From contig NZ_JAUSZA010000001.1 in the NCBI RefSeq assembly GCF_030817215.1, positions 512,501-576,500 on the forward strand: 64,000 nucleotides of DNA, in the 5' to 3' direction. This document shows positions 1 through 7,889 of the stretch, piece by piece. This DNA is from Paenibacillus sp. V4I3 (lineage in GTDB: Bacteria > Bacillota > Bacilli > Paenibacillales > NBRC-103111). Under the pieces are notes generated by a model. It had not been told where the DNA came from and did not search any database. It saw only the letters and a list, made by a program, of their open reading frames with translations. The translations under genes were made by a program, and so were the position numbers. How positions within the stretch are numbered: the first letter of the stretch is position 1; every line of letters starts with the position of its first letter.

Positions 1-892
1 TCGTGAAAGTAGCCACAGGTGATTGGCTAGCAGCATCATACCGCACAGTCCCTTTATAAGTATCAATTAGCTTCATTAGCGTCTGAGCGGATACACCTGA
101 GCCATTAGCGGCAGCATTTTGATTCCAGTACCGCCCGTAGAACGGAACACCAAGAACTATTTTATCGGCTGGTGCTTGCGCTACTGCGTATCGAATGGAT
201 TTCTCCACAAAGGGTAAACTTGCCACAGGTCCCGGGGTCGGATCTCCAGGATAGCTTTCATCATAAGCCATGATCATCAAGTAATCACTCACCGCGGCTA
301 ACGCCTTGTAATCATACAAAGCAATCCAGCTATTCGTCGCCCCTGTAGGATTGGCTGCTACAGCGACTGATACTTCCATCCCGCTCGGGAGTTTATCGCG
401 CAGCATTTTGACCATATCCGTATATTTATCCCGGAAAGCGGCATCTACATTCTCGATATCCATATTGATGCCGTCCAACTTATGGTCTTCGATTGCCTCA
501 ACAATTTGATTTACAAGCGCTTCTCGATTATCAATGGCTTTCTCACCAAGTGTCCTATCGAAATCATTACTAAAAAAAGGGACAACCCTCTTCCCTCGCT
601 GGTGCATGTCAGTAATGAACGAGTCCTGTAGAGAATCAGATAGTTGCAAACTACCATCTACATTGATATGAAAGTAGCTAGGCGAGACGACATCGAGTGT
701 TTGACCGCTTTTATCCACTTGCGAGGTATAGGAATTTGAATTGCCAAAGAAGAGATAAGACATCGTAAATTTCCCTTGAGACGAGCTAGCTTCAGCCTTA
801 ACACTAGGTTCTGAACTTGTTGCTATTGTCAAAAGCCCCGCCGCGGCTACTATAATCACGAATTTGCTCCATCGATTTTTGGTTTTATTCAT
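1..892 (-). CDS. Glycoside hydrolase family 18 protein, 3' part outside the window
   Basis: The reading frame runs from an ATG at 892, behind a G-rich Shine-Dalgarno sequence, to the window edge without a stop, so only about 297 residues are visible. An N-terminal hydrophobic segment, roughly residues 10-25, looks like a signal peptide. The GH18 active-site strand is present as DGINMDIE, the DGxNxDxE form common in spore-cortex and YaaH/YdhD-like GH18 enzymes; the final Glu is the acid/base. A later strand reads YLMIMAYDE, also typical of the GH18 barrel. The likely role is hydrolysis of peptidoglycan or chitin-type glycans outside the membrane. No LysM repeats are seen in the visible part. 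The exact substrate cannot be told. Confidence 0.88.
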   Translation of the reverse strand, partial: MNKTKNRWSKFVIIVAAAGLLTIATSSEPSVKAEASSSQGKFTMSYLFFGNSNSYTSQVDKSGQTLDVVSPSYFHINVDGSLQLSDSLQDSFITDMHQRGKRVVPFFSNDFDRTLGEKAIDNREALVNQIVEAIEDHKLDGINMDIENVDAAFRDKYTDMVKMLRDKLPSGMEVSVAVAANPTGATNSWIALYDYKALAAVSDYLMIMAYDESYPGDPTPGPVASLPFVEKSIRYAVAQAPADKIVLGVPFYGRYWNQNAAANGSGVSAQTLMKLIDTYKGTVRYDAASQSPVATFT

Positions 893-983
893 CGGCACCC
901 CCCCATTTCTAGCATCTAGCTACTTCCTCTATTCTGCTAGAAAGAAATTGAATGTGCCACGGTAAATATTGGGCATACCAAAA

Positions 984-1021
984 AACCGTTACTTTAGAGC
1001 ATTCAGCTCCGAGTAACGGTT
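984..1021 (-). terminator. Terminator after the GGDEF gene
   Basis: AACCGTTAC at 984-992 pairs with GTAACGGTT at 1013-1021, followed on the minus strand by a short run of T. It sits directly after the stop of the diguanylate cyclase gene. Confidence 0.75.
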
Positions 1022-1022
1022 T

Positions 1023-1934
1023 CTAATAAAACTGGTAGTGGTTACGGCCTTTGCCCTTCACTTTATATAGGGCAATATCTACTTCTTTCATCATACTAGT
1101 CGCATCGGTTTCTTCCGAGCGATACATTGTTATCCCCATACTGACTGTTGCGCGAAACTGCTGCCCCTGGATGTCCCATGGCTGTTCAAAACACTGAATG
1201 ATGCGCTGGGCGACACTTTCCACATGTTCCTTACAATCCACCGCGGGTAATAAAATGGTGAACTCGTCGCCTCCCATGCGGGCGAACATATCAACCTCAC
1301 GGAGACATCCTTTGATGCGGTGTGTGAAATCCTGCAAGAATGCATCTCCTACATCATGACCCATCGTATCATTAATCACTTTGAAATCATCTATGTCTAA
1401 GTATAAAAGTCCAAACGGTCTCTTCGTTCGATTAGCTTGCAAAAGCATTTGCTGCAGATGCTCCTTAAACATTCGCCGATTAGGCAAACCTGTCAGAGGA
1501 TCATGAAAAGCCATGGCGATAAGACGGCTCTCTTGATTTTTGCGCAGCGTGATATCTGTAAGAACGAAAGAAATCTCGGCTAGAACACCCTCATCATTTC
1601 GAATTGGAATCGCTGTACACTCGAACCAGATGATATTCTTACTAACACCTCTCGCTCGAAATTCTAGCTTACTGCTGCTGCAAGTTTGCAAGGTTTTGAT
1701 AAACATTTTATGTAAATCCATACCATATTCAGAATCGATAAAATCCACCATTTGCTGAAAGTCACTAGGTATAAATCCTATTACCTCACTAAAACTCTTC
1801 GAGGCGTAGGTCAATTTTCCATAAACATCAAAAATGCTAAACAGATCCCATGCCTGCTCGATGAATTGGCGTACGAATCTATCCTTCTGTAACGATGAAT
1901 GTTTGGCAATATCCGAATCAGCCTTATGACTCAT
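1023..1934 (-). CDS. PAS-GGDEF diguanylate cyclase
   Basis: This is a probable cytoplasmic enzyme that makes cyclic di-GMP from two GTP. A PAS sensor domain occupies about the first 135 residues. It is followed by a GGDEF domain that starts at DPLTGLPNRR and carries an intact active-site motif, RMGGDEF. There is no EAL domain and no obvious membrane segment. The frame is open up to 2015, but ATG 1934 is preferred because GAGAGGGG lies about 10 bases upstream of it. It is transcribed divergently from the response regulator at 2256. Other cyclic di-GMP proteins in the window are the PilZ protein at 6487 and the HD-GYP protein at 22018. The signal sensed by the PAS domain is unknown. Confidence 0.92.
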   Translation of the reverse strand: MSHKADSDIAKHSSLQKDRFVRQFIEQAWDLFSIFDVYGKLTYASKSFSEVIGFIPSDFQQMVDFIDSEYGMDLHKMFIKTLQTCSSSKLEFRARGVSKNIIWFECTAIPIRNDEGVLAEISFVLTDITLRKNQESRLIAMAFHDPLTGLPNRRMFKEHLQQMLLQANRTKRPFGLLYLDIDDFKVINDTMGHDVGDAFLQDFTHRIKGCLREVDMFARMGGDEFTILLPAVDCKEHVESVAQRIIQCFEQPWDIQGQQFRATVSMGITMYRSEETDATSMMKEVDIALYKVKGKGRNHYQFY

Positions 1935-2255
1935 TACTTCGCAGCCCCTCTCGTGCTTTCTACATAGAGACTTAGGTAGATTAGCATGGGAACATAAAGA
2001 TTCAATTAAGTTCATCCAAACTTTTCGTCAATCGAAGTCGAAATATGACTATTTTCATACACTTTTCACATTTATCGGGATATAGAGGCAGATCAAAGTA
2101 CCTACTTCGGAGTAAGAACCGTACCAAATCTCTTTATCTGTCAATAAAAGGATAGAAATGTCTAGGAGAATCGTTCTATAATGAAGGTAACATGTTAGAG
2201 CGGGAACACCGTTCTTTCTACCACAGCTGTTCCGTTACTGAGGAGGATTTCTAGT

Positions 2256-2957
2256 ATGGCAGGAGAAACTATTTTAGTCGTTGATGACGAGCAAGAAATT
2301 GTCCAATTGATTCAACTCTACCTAGCGCGGGAAGGCTATAAAGTCATCAGCGCCAATAACGGTCACGATGTATTTGAGATCGTGAAGGAACACAAGCCCG
2401 ATCTTATTATTCTGGACATTCTATTGCCAGGACTTGATGGTATAGAAGTTTGCCGACAGCTTCGCAAAACGAGCAATACGCCGATCCTGTTCATCTCCTG
2501 TAAGAGCGAGGATATCGATATTATTCTCGGATTAAGCATGGGCGGCGATGATTATATGACGAAGCCTTTCAGCCCTAGTCAGCTCGTCGCTAGAGTCAAA
2601 GCTCATTTACGTCGAAATTCCATTCGAGAGCAGCATCAGGATGATCCTCAGTTGGTGAAATTCCCTGGCCTCGAAATCGATCTGGTCAGCCACATCGTTC
2701 GCGTGAATGGACAGACCATCTCGTTATCGGCCAAAGAATTCGATTTACTTTCCTTAATGGCTAAAACCCCTAATCGGGTGTACAAAATCGAGCACCTGTT
2801 TGAACTTATATGGAGCCTGGACAGCATGGGCGATCCACGAACACTCATTGTACATATTAGTAACCTGCGTAAGAAAATTGAATCTAACCCAGCAGAGCCT
2901 CGCTACATTATTACGGTTCGTGGTGTCGGATACAAATTTAACGGTTCGGCCGTTTAG
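2256..2957 (+). CDS. OmpR/PhoB-family response regulator, orphan
   Basis: The protein has a receiver domain, about residues 5-118, with the acidic pair DDE near the start, the phospho-acceptor Asp in LIILDILLPG and the conserved Lys in TKPF. A winged-helix DNA-binding domain of the OmpR type follows, about residues 135-228. The length, 233 residues, is normal for the family. A GAGGAGG ribosome site lies 10 bases before the ATG. No sensor kinase gene adjoins it, so the partner kinase is elsewhere or this is an orphan. Its last codons overlap by 4 bases the end of the convergent DUF554 gene, so there is no room for a separate terminator. Confidence 0.93.
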   Translation: MAGETILVVDDEQEIVQLIQLYLAREGYKVISANNGHDVFEIVKEHKPDLIILDILLPGLDGIEVCRQLRKTSNTPILFISCKSEDIDIILGLSMGGDDYMTKPFSPSQLVARVKAHLRRNSIREQHQDDPQLVKFPGLEIDLVSHIVRVNGQTISLSAKEFDLLSLMAKTPNRVYKIEHLFELIWSLDSMGDPRTLIVHISNLRKKIESNPAEPRYIITVRGVGYKFNGSAV

Positions 2958-3691
2958 AACAGTCGGCTAAACCATACGGTGAAATAATGCTGCAGAGGAA
3001 CCGCTGCTGCCCCTATGACAAGTGCTGGAAGCATGTTGGCTACATTCATTTTTTTAATTTGGAGAATGTTGAGGCCTACGCCGATAACCAGGACGCCACC
3101 CACAGCTGTAATTTGGACGATCATAGCATCTAGGGACGCCTGGCTAAATGCCATCGCAATAAACGTCGCTGCCAGAGCGATGACCCCTTGCATCACGAAC
3201 ACGGACACAGCCGAGAAGATCACACCTATCCCAAGGGTAGATGCGAAGATAATGGATAAGAATCCGTCCAGCAATGATTTGGTATATAAAATATCATGAT
3301 TATGCCTAAGGCCGCCATCGAGCGGACCCAGAATCGCCATAGCTCCAATGCAATAAACCAAGGTGCATGTCACGAAGCCTTCCGAGATACTGCTTGTAGG
3401 ATGTGCAGAAGAATCTTTGCGCAGCAGCGCCTGCAACCAGTCACCTAGCTGCCCAAGTCTGTACTCGATTCGCAGCAACTCTCCAATGATACCTCCAATA
3501 ACTACACTCATAATGACCAGTACGATTTGATTCGACTTTAATGCCATAGTAATGCCCAGCACAGTAATGGCGAGCCCAAGGCCCTGCATAACTGTGCTTT
3601 TTATGCCTTCCGAGATGCGGGGCAGCATCATTCCTAATAATCCCCCAATAATAATGGCGATTGCATTCACAATCGTCCCCCATAAAGCCAT
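2954..3691 (-). CDS. DUF554 family membrane protein (YdfK/YqgA-like)
   Basis: The 245-residue protein is hydrophobic throughout, with around seven predicted membrane helices. The N-terminal pattern of TIVNAIAIIIGGLLG followed by a long polar-poor helix set is typical of the DUF554 family, which includes B. subtilis YdfK and E. coli YqgA. A possible transporter role has been suggested for the family, but no substrate is established. AAAGGGAA upstream of the ATG supports the start. It converges with, and overlaps by 4 bases, the response-regulator gene. Confidence 0.88.
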   Translation of the reverse strand: MALWGTIVNAIAIIIGGLLGMMLPRISEGIKSTVMQGLGLAITVLGITMALKSNQIVLVIMSVVIGGIIGELLRIEYRLGQLGDWLQALLRKDSSAHPTSSISEGFVTCTLVYCIGAMAILGPLDGGLRHNHDILYTKSLLDGFLSIIFASTLGIGVIFSAVSVFVMQGVIALAATFIAMAFSQASLDAMIVQITAVGGVLVIGVGLNILQIKKMNVANMLPALVIGAAAVPLQHYFTVWFSRLF

Positions 3692-3814
3692 GCTGATTCA
3701 TTCCCTTTCTGCCTTCTAGTCTGTGACAACCTTCTCATTCTACATGATTCTACTCATAATTTCCTCCATCGTTGGAAATGGTATGAATAAGCAACAGGAA
3801 AGGAGGAATACAGC

Positions 3815-4048
3815 ATGTCTAATGACAAATCGATGGATCCCATGACTGGCGACACGGTTGAGACGGACGGTATTTATGCCAATGAAGCAGGACGAGAGGT
3901 TACGCTCAAGCGCGGCGACGAGTTTCCCGCCGATCTTACTTTGGGTCGAACGACTTGGGAATTGAAGGGCTTCGCCGATGAAGCCGTAATTGATCATGAC
4001 CAGTCTGAGCTTAACCCTATGCGCAAGCGCGTGGACGCGAGAACCTAA
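3815..4048 (+). CDS. Small YjzC-like protein
   Basis: This 77-residue acidic protein has a segment GIYANEAGREVTLKRGDEFP that resembles the conserved core of the YjzC family of small Bacillus proteins, which have no known function. It is soluble, with no cysteine and no signal peptide. An AGGAGG ribosome site precedes the ATG and a terminator follows the stop, so it forms its own transcription unit. The family assignment is from pattern resemblance only. Confidence 0.7.
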   Translation: MSNDKSMDPMTGDTVETDGIYANEAGREVTLKRGDEFPADLTLGRTTWELKGFADEAVIDHDQSELNPMRKRVDART

Positions 4049-4054
4049 TCATAG

Positions 4055-4086
4055 AACCGGGCTGTGATTCATGCAGCTCGGTTTTT
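4055..4086 (+). terminator. Terminator after the YjzC-like gene
   Basis: ACCGGGCTG pairs with CAGCTCGGT, followed by TTTTT. It lies a few bases after the stop codon. Confidence 0.8.
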
Positions 4087-4138
4087 GCCTGCGTATGATA
4101 TACTAAGGGGATGATATCCAAGCGTTGGGGGAACAAGC

Positions 4139-4780
4139 ATGAACGGAAAACGAATTATCATTGTAACTGGAGGGACACTCGGGGATTGGGCCCTTGGAGA
4201 CATTCATGAAGATGACGTTCTCGTAGGGTCGGACCGTGGTGCCCTTTATCTGATTCAACATGGCTATACGCCGCATATTTCACTCGGTGATTTCGATTCT
4301 GTCACTCCCGAAGAGTTGAGCCGTATTCGCTCTTCCAGTCTCACTTTCATCGATTGCGATCCGGTCTTCAAGGATTTAACCGATACCGAAATGGCCTTTA
4401 ACTGGGCACTGGCTCAGCAGCCAGATCATATCGTCCTGCTTGGCGCGCTCGGCACACGCTTTGATCACTCGTTAGCCAATGTACATCTGCTTCGCAAAGG
4501 CACAGAGCAAGGCGTCTCTTGTTCCATCGTCGATGCCAACAATCAAATCATTGTCATTAACCAATCCGCTCGTATATTACGGGGGAGTTATACACATATA
4601 TCCTTGCTGCCGCTTAGCTTGGAAGTAACCGGCATCACGCTGCACGGTTTCCAATATCCGCTTCAACAAGCGACTCTTCAGATTGGACAGTCCCTTGGAA
4701 TTAGTAATGTACTTAAGGACTCGGAAGGGCTCATCGAACTCCAAACAGGCTTATTACTTGTTATTCAAAGTAAAGATTAA
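4139..4780 (+). CDS. thiN: Thiamine pyrophosphokinase
   Basis: This enzyme transfers pyrophosphate from ATP to thiamine, giving thiamine diphosphate. The family signatures are visible: GSDRGALYL, the Asp-rich LGDFDSV motif that binds the metal-nucleotide, DLTDTEMAF, and GALGTRFDHSLANV in the catalytic domain (residues about 5-130), followed by the small thiamine-binding beta domain. At 213 residues it matches the usual length. A G-rich ribosome site lies 8 bases upstream. No TPP riboswitch could be seen in the short leader, and no other thiamine gene adjoins it. Confidence 0.93.
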   Translation: MNGKRIIIVTGGTLGDWALGDIHEDDVLVGSDRGALYLIQHGYTPHISLGDFDSVTPEELSRIRSSSLTFIDCDPVFKDLTDTEMAFNWALAQQPDHIVLLGALGTRFDHSLANVHLLRKGTEQGVSCSIVDANNQIIVINQSARILRGSYTHISLLPLSLEVTGITLHGFQYPLQQATLQIGQSLGISNVLKDSEGLIELQTGLLLVIQSKD

Positions 4781-4887
4781 GCAAAAAATTTTAAAATTAG
4801 ACAATCTCATGTGAATCCTATAGTGGATAACTCTGTTACAATAAACTGTATGCCATAAATTAATTAAGATATTGAGGTCGTTCAAGC

Positions 4888-5160
4888 ATGCAGCATGTAC
4901 AAGAGAATCCGGTAAAGAACCTTCACCATAAGAGTGTGCAATCCGTCATAACCCAATTTGCAGCATTACATGTACTTACGAACCGAGAAGCCGAAATTAT
5001 AGGTCTTATCGCGCTCCATGGCTACAGTAACAAAGAAATAGCTGATCATTGCAACATTAGCGAAAAAACAGTTAAAGTCCATATTGATAAAATTATGGAT
5101 AAAGTCGGGACTCGATCGATGCGCAAGCTTCTAGCTGCCATCATCAGCAACGCGGTTTAA
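4888..5160 (+). CDS. Stand-alone LuxR/GerE-type DNA-binding protein
   Basis: The protein has 90 residues. From about residue 30 on it is a LuxR-type helix-turn-helix: LTNREAEIIGLIALHGYSNK, then EIA and the recognition helix around SEKTVKVHIDKIM. There is no receiver or sensor domain, so it resembles the GerE-type small regulators. GerE itself controls late spore-coat genes, but orthology cannot be claimed here. It is followed by a clear terminator and appears monocistronic. Confidence 0.85.
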   Translation: MQHVQENPVKNLHHKSVQSVITQFAALHVLTNREAEIIGLIALHGYSNKEIADHCNISEKTVKVHIDKIMDKVGTRSMRKLLAAIISNAV

Positions 5161-5171
5161 CACACGCGCCA

Positions 5172-5217
5172 AAAACTGCTATTCGAACTGGAGACAGTTT
5201 GGATAGCCGTTTTTTTA
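5172..5217 (+). terminator. Terminator after the LuxR-type gene
   Basis: An imperfect 17-base stem (AACTGCTATTCGAACTG with CAGTTTGGATAGCCGTT) is followed by a run of T. Confidence 0.82.
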
Positions 5218-5319
5218 TATTAGGGAATCTATCTAACCGGCTAAACTAGGTATATTTCTCCCAACCTTTGCTTACAAATAGAGTAATAGATTATTCCTCT
5301 AGAAATGGTTGGTGTGCCT

Positions 5320-6393
5320 ATGAACTACCAAAGAAAGAGAATCCTTATTTATTCGGTACTAGCCGGTCTATTTACTATACTTCTCCTACTCGTATCCATT
5401 GGCCTTAGCTCCTCGGGATACCGGTTATGGGGATCTTCAGCAGCTCCAGCGTTGGTCGATTATCAGGTCGATGCTCAAATCGACGAATCTCCATCCCAAG
5501 CTCCGGTCGAGGTCTATACCTTTGTCGAGGACAAGCCCGTTCCAAGCTTAGAAATAACGCCAGATCTTCCTCTCATAGAGGAACCCAAATTGCCTGCGGC
5601 CTCCACTGTTACATTGGATACTTACGTTCCCGTTCCCGCTCCTGTTCTCGCTGCCACTCCCTCGGCTGCTTCCGAAATTAAGGGGACTATCCAATCTACA
5701 ACAAAACCAGCACCTATGCCGTCCAAAATCAGCATCCCCGTCCTCAACTACCACAGTGTCACGATTGACCCAGGGAATGTTGTCGTTATTTCCCCAGCCA
5801 AGCTCGAAGAGCAGCTGGCGTATCTTCACAACCATGGTTTCACCCCAGTCTCTCTCACTACTTTTATTAGCCTTATCGAAGGAAAAGGCGTCGAGGCGGC
5901 TCCAGAGAAACCAGTGCTGCTAACTTTTGATGACGGATACATCGATAATTATGAGCAAGCGATGCCTCTACTTACCAAATATTCCTTCCCAGCTACCCTC
6001 TTTATTTCACCAGGTACGAGCGATCAGGAAGGTTACCTGAACTGGGAACAGATCAAGAAGATGCAAGAAGCCGGCTGGGACATTCAACCTCATGGGATGA
6101 CACACCCTCATCTCCCTCAGCTTTCCGCGGATCAACAAGCCTACGAAATCTTGGAAGCCAGAAAGCAAATCGAGGAAAAGCTCGGAACCAAAGCTGATGT
6201 GTATTGCTACCCTTATGGCGAATATAACAAAACGACGTTGAAGCTTCTTAAGGATCATGGATTTCGTTATGCTTTTACGATTGAACAAGGCTATGCGACA
6301 AACCAGCAGTCCCCTTATCTGCTCAAAAGACTTTTTATCAACGGAGAAGAAAGCCTGAAATCATTTATTCGCAAGCTTTCTACACACGATTAG
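5320..6393 (+). CDS. Membrane-anchored polysaccharide deacetylase (NodB domain)
   Basis: A membrane helix lies near the N-terminus (about residues 5-26), then a Pro/Ala/Val-rich linker of about 110 residues, then a NodB homology domain. The domain holds NYHSV, the metal-site strand LLTFDDGY (catalytic Asp-Asp) and HGMTHPHL, which supplies the two His ligands. It probably removes N-acetyl or O-acetyl groups from peptidoglycan or an exopolysaccharide at the outer face of the membrane. The frame opens at 5305, but that codon has no ribosome site. ATG 5320, beginning MNYQRK, is preferred, though its own site (GGTTGG) is weak. Confidence 0.88.
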   Translation: MNYQRKRILIYSVLAGLFTILLLLVSIGLSSSGYRLWGSSAAPALVDYQVDAQIDESPSQAPVEVYTFVEDKPVPSLEITPDLPLIEEPKLPAASTVTLDTYVPVPAPVLAATPSAASEIKGTIQSTTKPAPMPSKISIPVLNYHSVTIDPGNVVVISPAKLEEQLAYLHNHGFTPVSLTTFISLIEGKGVEAAPEKPVLLTFDDGYIDNYEQAMPLLTKYSFPATLFISPGTSDQEGYLNWEQIKKMQEAGWDIQPHGMTHPHLPQLSADQQAYEILEARKQIEEKLGTKADVYCYPYGEYNKTTLKLLKDHGFRYAFTIEQGYATNQQSPYLLKRLFINGEESLKSFIRKLSTHD

Positions 6394-6429
6394 GTAGCAT
6401 TATTTTCAAATTCATCAAATGAAAGGCAG

Positions 6430-6457
6430 TTCAAATTAATCATCAATATAGTATAAT
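6430..6457 (+). promoter_or_regulatory. Candidate sigmaA promoter for the PilZ gene
   Basis: TTCAAA at 6430-6435 and a perfect TATAAT at 6452-6457 are 16 bases apart, about 30 bases before the start codon. Confidence 0.45.
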
Positions 6458-6486
6458 GGACCTATCAACCATGAGGAGCAGTAAGT

Positions 6487-6936
6487 ATGTCACAAGCAAA
6501 TAAGCGCTCCAGCTTCCGACTCAATCTTCAAATTCCTTTATCAGCCTTGTTCAAAATCATTGGTATCAAAAACAAGGCAGCTGACACCAAACATTCTAAG
6601 ATTATGATAAGAGATATTAGCTCAGGCGGTATACGTATTCACACCCCATTGAATCTTCCTATCGATATGAGTTTACTGCTGGAGTTCACTTTTCATCTTT
6701 TTCATCAAGAGATCAAAGTATTGGGTGTCCTCACACGAAAAACGATGCTGAAGCCATCCCTCTATGAATATGGGATTGAGTTCAGCATCGCAGATCCAAT
6801 TATGGAACAGCAGCTTACCAGTCATCTGATCTTATTAGGTGCTCGTTTAAAACATAACAACATGCTGGCTAGCTGCAGCTTCTGTTCCGATGAAGATATG
6901 GCAGATATTTTCTCTGCCACCTATGATATTACATAG
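6487..6936 (+). CDS. PilZ-domain cyclic di-GMP receptor protein
   Basis: The 149-residue protein carries the two PilZ ligand motifs: an Arg cluster near the N-terminus (RSSFR, the RxxxR site) and IRDISSGGI (the D/NxSxxG site). A beta-barrel pattern follows with EYGIEF near the end of the domain. It should bind cyclic di-GMP, made in this organism by enzymes such as the GGDEF protein at 1023. It has no effector domain beyond PilZ, so its output is probably protein-protein interaction. Its stop lies 8 bases inside the convergent GAF gene, an overlap that leaves no terminator between them. Confidence 0.85.
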   Translation: MSQANKRSSFRLNLQIPLSALFKIIGIKNKAADTKHSKIMIRDISSGGIRIHTPLNLPIDMSLLLEFTFHLFHQEIKVLGVLTRKTMLKPSLYEYGIEFSIADPIMEQQLTSHLILLGARLKHNNMLASCSFCSDEDMADIFSATYDIT

Positions 6937-7420
6937 CAGCTGCAAGCTTTTGTACAAATTGTTCCAAGTACTGCTGATCGATGTCATCAAATCGGCTCTT
7001 GATAGGACTATCAATATCCAGCACCCCGATGAGCTCATTTCCTACAAGGATCGGTACTACGATCTCCGATTGTGATGCCGCGTCGCAGGCAATGTGTCCT
7101 GGAAATGCATGCACATCTGGAACAAGTAGCGTTGCCCGACGTTCAGCTGATGTACCGCAAACGCCTTTGCCCAGTGGAATTCGTACACAAGCCGGAAGTC
7201 CTTGGAACGGCCCCAGCACGAGCTCCTTCTTGTCACTTGTCTCATCTAATAAATAAAAACCTACCCAATTCACATCACTCAGAAATTGTCCGAGCAGTGC
7301 AGCGGCGTTAGCCAAATTCGCAATGCGATTAGGTTCGTCATGTATCAAAGCTTCAACTTGCTGAATCAGCAAGGCATAATTATGTTCTCTTGTTCCCTCA
7401 TAACTTGATTTCGTAAACAT
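6929..7420 (-). CDS. msrC: GAF-domain free methionine-(R)-sulfoxide reductase
   Basis: The protein (163 residues, about the whole family length) is a single GAF domain with the fRMsr signature: DVNWVGFYLL, GPFQGLPACVRI, GKGVCGTS and HIACDAASQSEIVVP. The three cysteines in those motifs are the redox-active residues of the family, which reduces free Met-R-sulfoxide as part of oxidative stress repair. B. subtilis YtsP and E. coli MsrC/YebR are relatives. An ATG with a GAGGGATGACGAGAG-like upstream region supports the start. It overlaps the end of the PilZ gene by 8 bases. Confidence 0.9.
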   Translation of the reverse strand: MFTKSSYEGTREHNYALLIQQVEALIHDEPNRIANLANAAALLGQFLSDVNWVGFYLLDETSDKKELVLGPFQGLPACVRIPLGKGVCGTSAERRATLLVPDVHAFPGHIACDAASQSEIVVPILVGNELIGVLDIDSPIKSRFDDIDQQYLEQFVQKLAAAM

Positions 7421-7536
7421 CTCTCGTCATCCCTCTTCCCCAAATCATTTACCTGTTTATCATACCAAAAAATAACCTTCCTTCCCAAATGTAAAAAAAG
7501 GGCTGGTTGGTTCACACCACTGCGATAAGCTCAAAG

Positions 7537-7577
7537 CAAAAAGGACAGTCGGCATCGTATGCCAACTGCCCTTTTTT
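7537..7577. terminator. Two-sided terminator between msrC and the ara remnant
   Basis: A GC-rich stem (AAAAAGGACAGTCGGCAT with ATGCCAACTGCCCTTTTT) has A-run and T-run on opposite sides, so it can work in both directions. On the minus strand it would end transcripts coming from the ara remnant. Confidence 0.75.
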
Positions 7578-7642
7578 ATCTGTTGCTCCGCATCAACCTT
7601 GACAACCACCCACGTCCCCAAAGGACGTGCAGTCGCTTATCC

Positions 7643-7771
7643 TTACTGCCCGTAATAAGCGTTCGCGCCGTGCTTCCTTAGGAAGTGTCGATCCAGCAGC
7701 TTTTGGTCCATTGGCTCTACCGAGGGGTTCAAGTTGTAAGTACGGTAGGCAATCTTCGCGACCTCTTCCAG
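7643..7771 (-). pseudogene. araD: C-terminal remnant of L-ribulose-5-phosphate 4-epimerase
   Basis: On the minus strand, 42 codons from 7771 to a TAA at 7643-7645 read LEEVAKIAYRTYNLNPSVEP and end in LRKHGANAYYGQ. This closely resembles the C-terminus of bacterial AraD, whose last residues typically read HYLRKHGANAYYGQ. The codon before the Leu is a stop (7772-7774), and no start codon opens the frame, so nothing useful can be made. About four-fifths of araD and any araA/araB genes are missing. A strong promoter with AraR-like operators directly abuts the remnant and a terminator follows it, so the operon seems to have lost its inside by deletion while keeping both ends. Confidence 0.85.
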
Positions 7772-7791
7772 TTATGTACATATGATTTCAT

Positions 7792-7820
7792 ATTATACAC
7801 TTGTATGTACATGTTATCCA
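7792..7820 (-). promoter_or_regulatory. Residual ara operon promoter
   Basis: Read on the minus strand: TGGATA (7820-7815), 17 bases, then TATAAT (7797-7792). The spacer is almost filled by an AraR-like operator. The transcript would start about 7785 and run straight into the araD remnant. Confidence 0.6.
7799..7814. promoter_or_regulatory. AraR-like operator 1
   Basis: ACTTGTATGTACATGT resembles the B. subtilis AraR operator pattern (ATTTGTACGTACAAAT-like). It lies between the -35 and -10 of the ara remnant promoter. Confidence 0.6.
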
Positions 7821-7851
7821 GATATCCGTGATATAAAGTTTTTTACAAACG

Positions 7852-7867
7852 ACTTGTATGTACAGCT
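7852..7867. promoter_or_regulatory. AraR-like operator 2
   Basis: ACTTGTATGTACAGCT shares 13 of 16 bases with operator 1 and lies 53 bases from it, about five helical turns, upstream of the -35. Paired, phased operators are how AraR represses ara promoters in B. subtilis. A further perfect palindrome, TATGTACATA, lies at 7773-7782 just downstream of the start point. Confidence 0.6.
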
Positions 7868-7889
7868 TCTAAACACTTTATATGTATAT

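Noticed and set aside
4048..4138. Possible TPP riboswitch before thiN
   Set aside because: The 90-base gap holds only the upstream terminator and a short leader; no CTGAGA/ACCTG-type core was seen.
7593..7781. A 62-codon frame over the ara remnant
   Set aside because: It is in a different frame from the AraD similarity, is Arg/Gly-rich and has no ribosome site.
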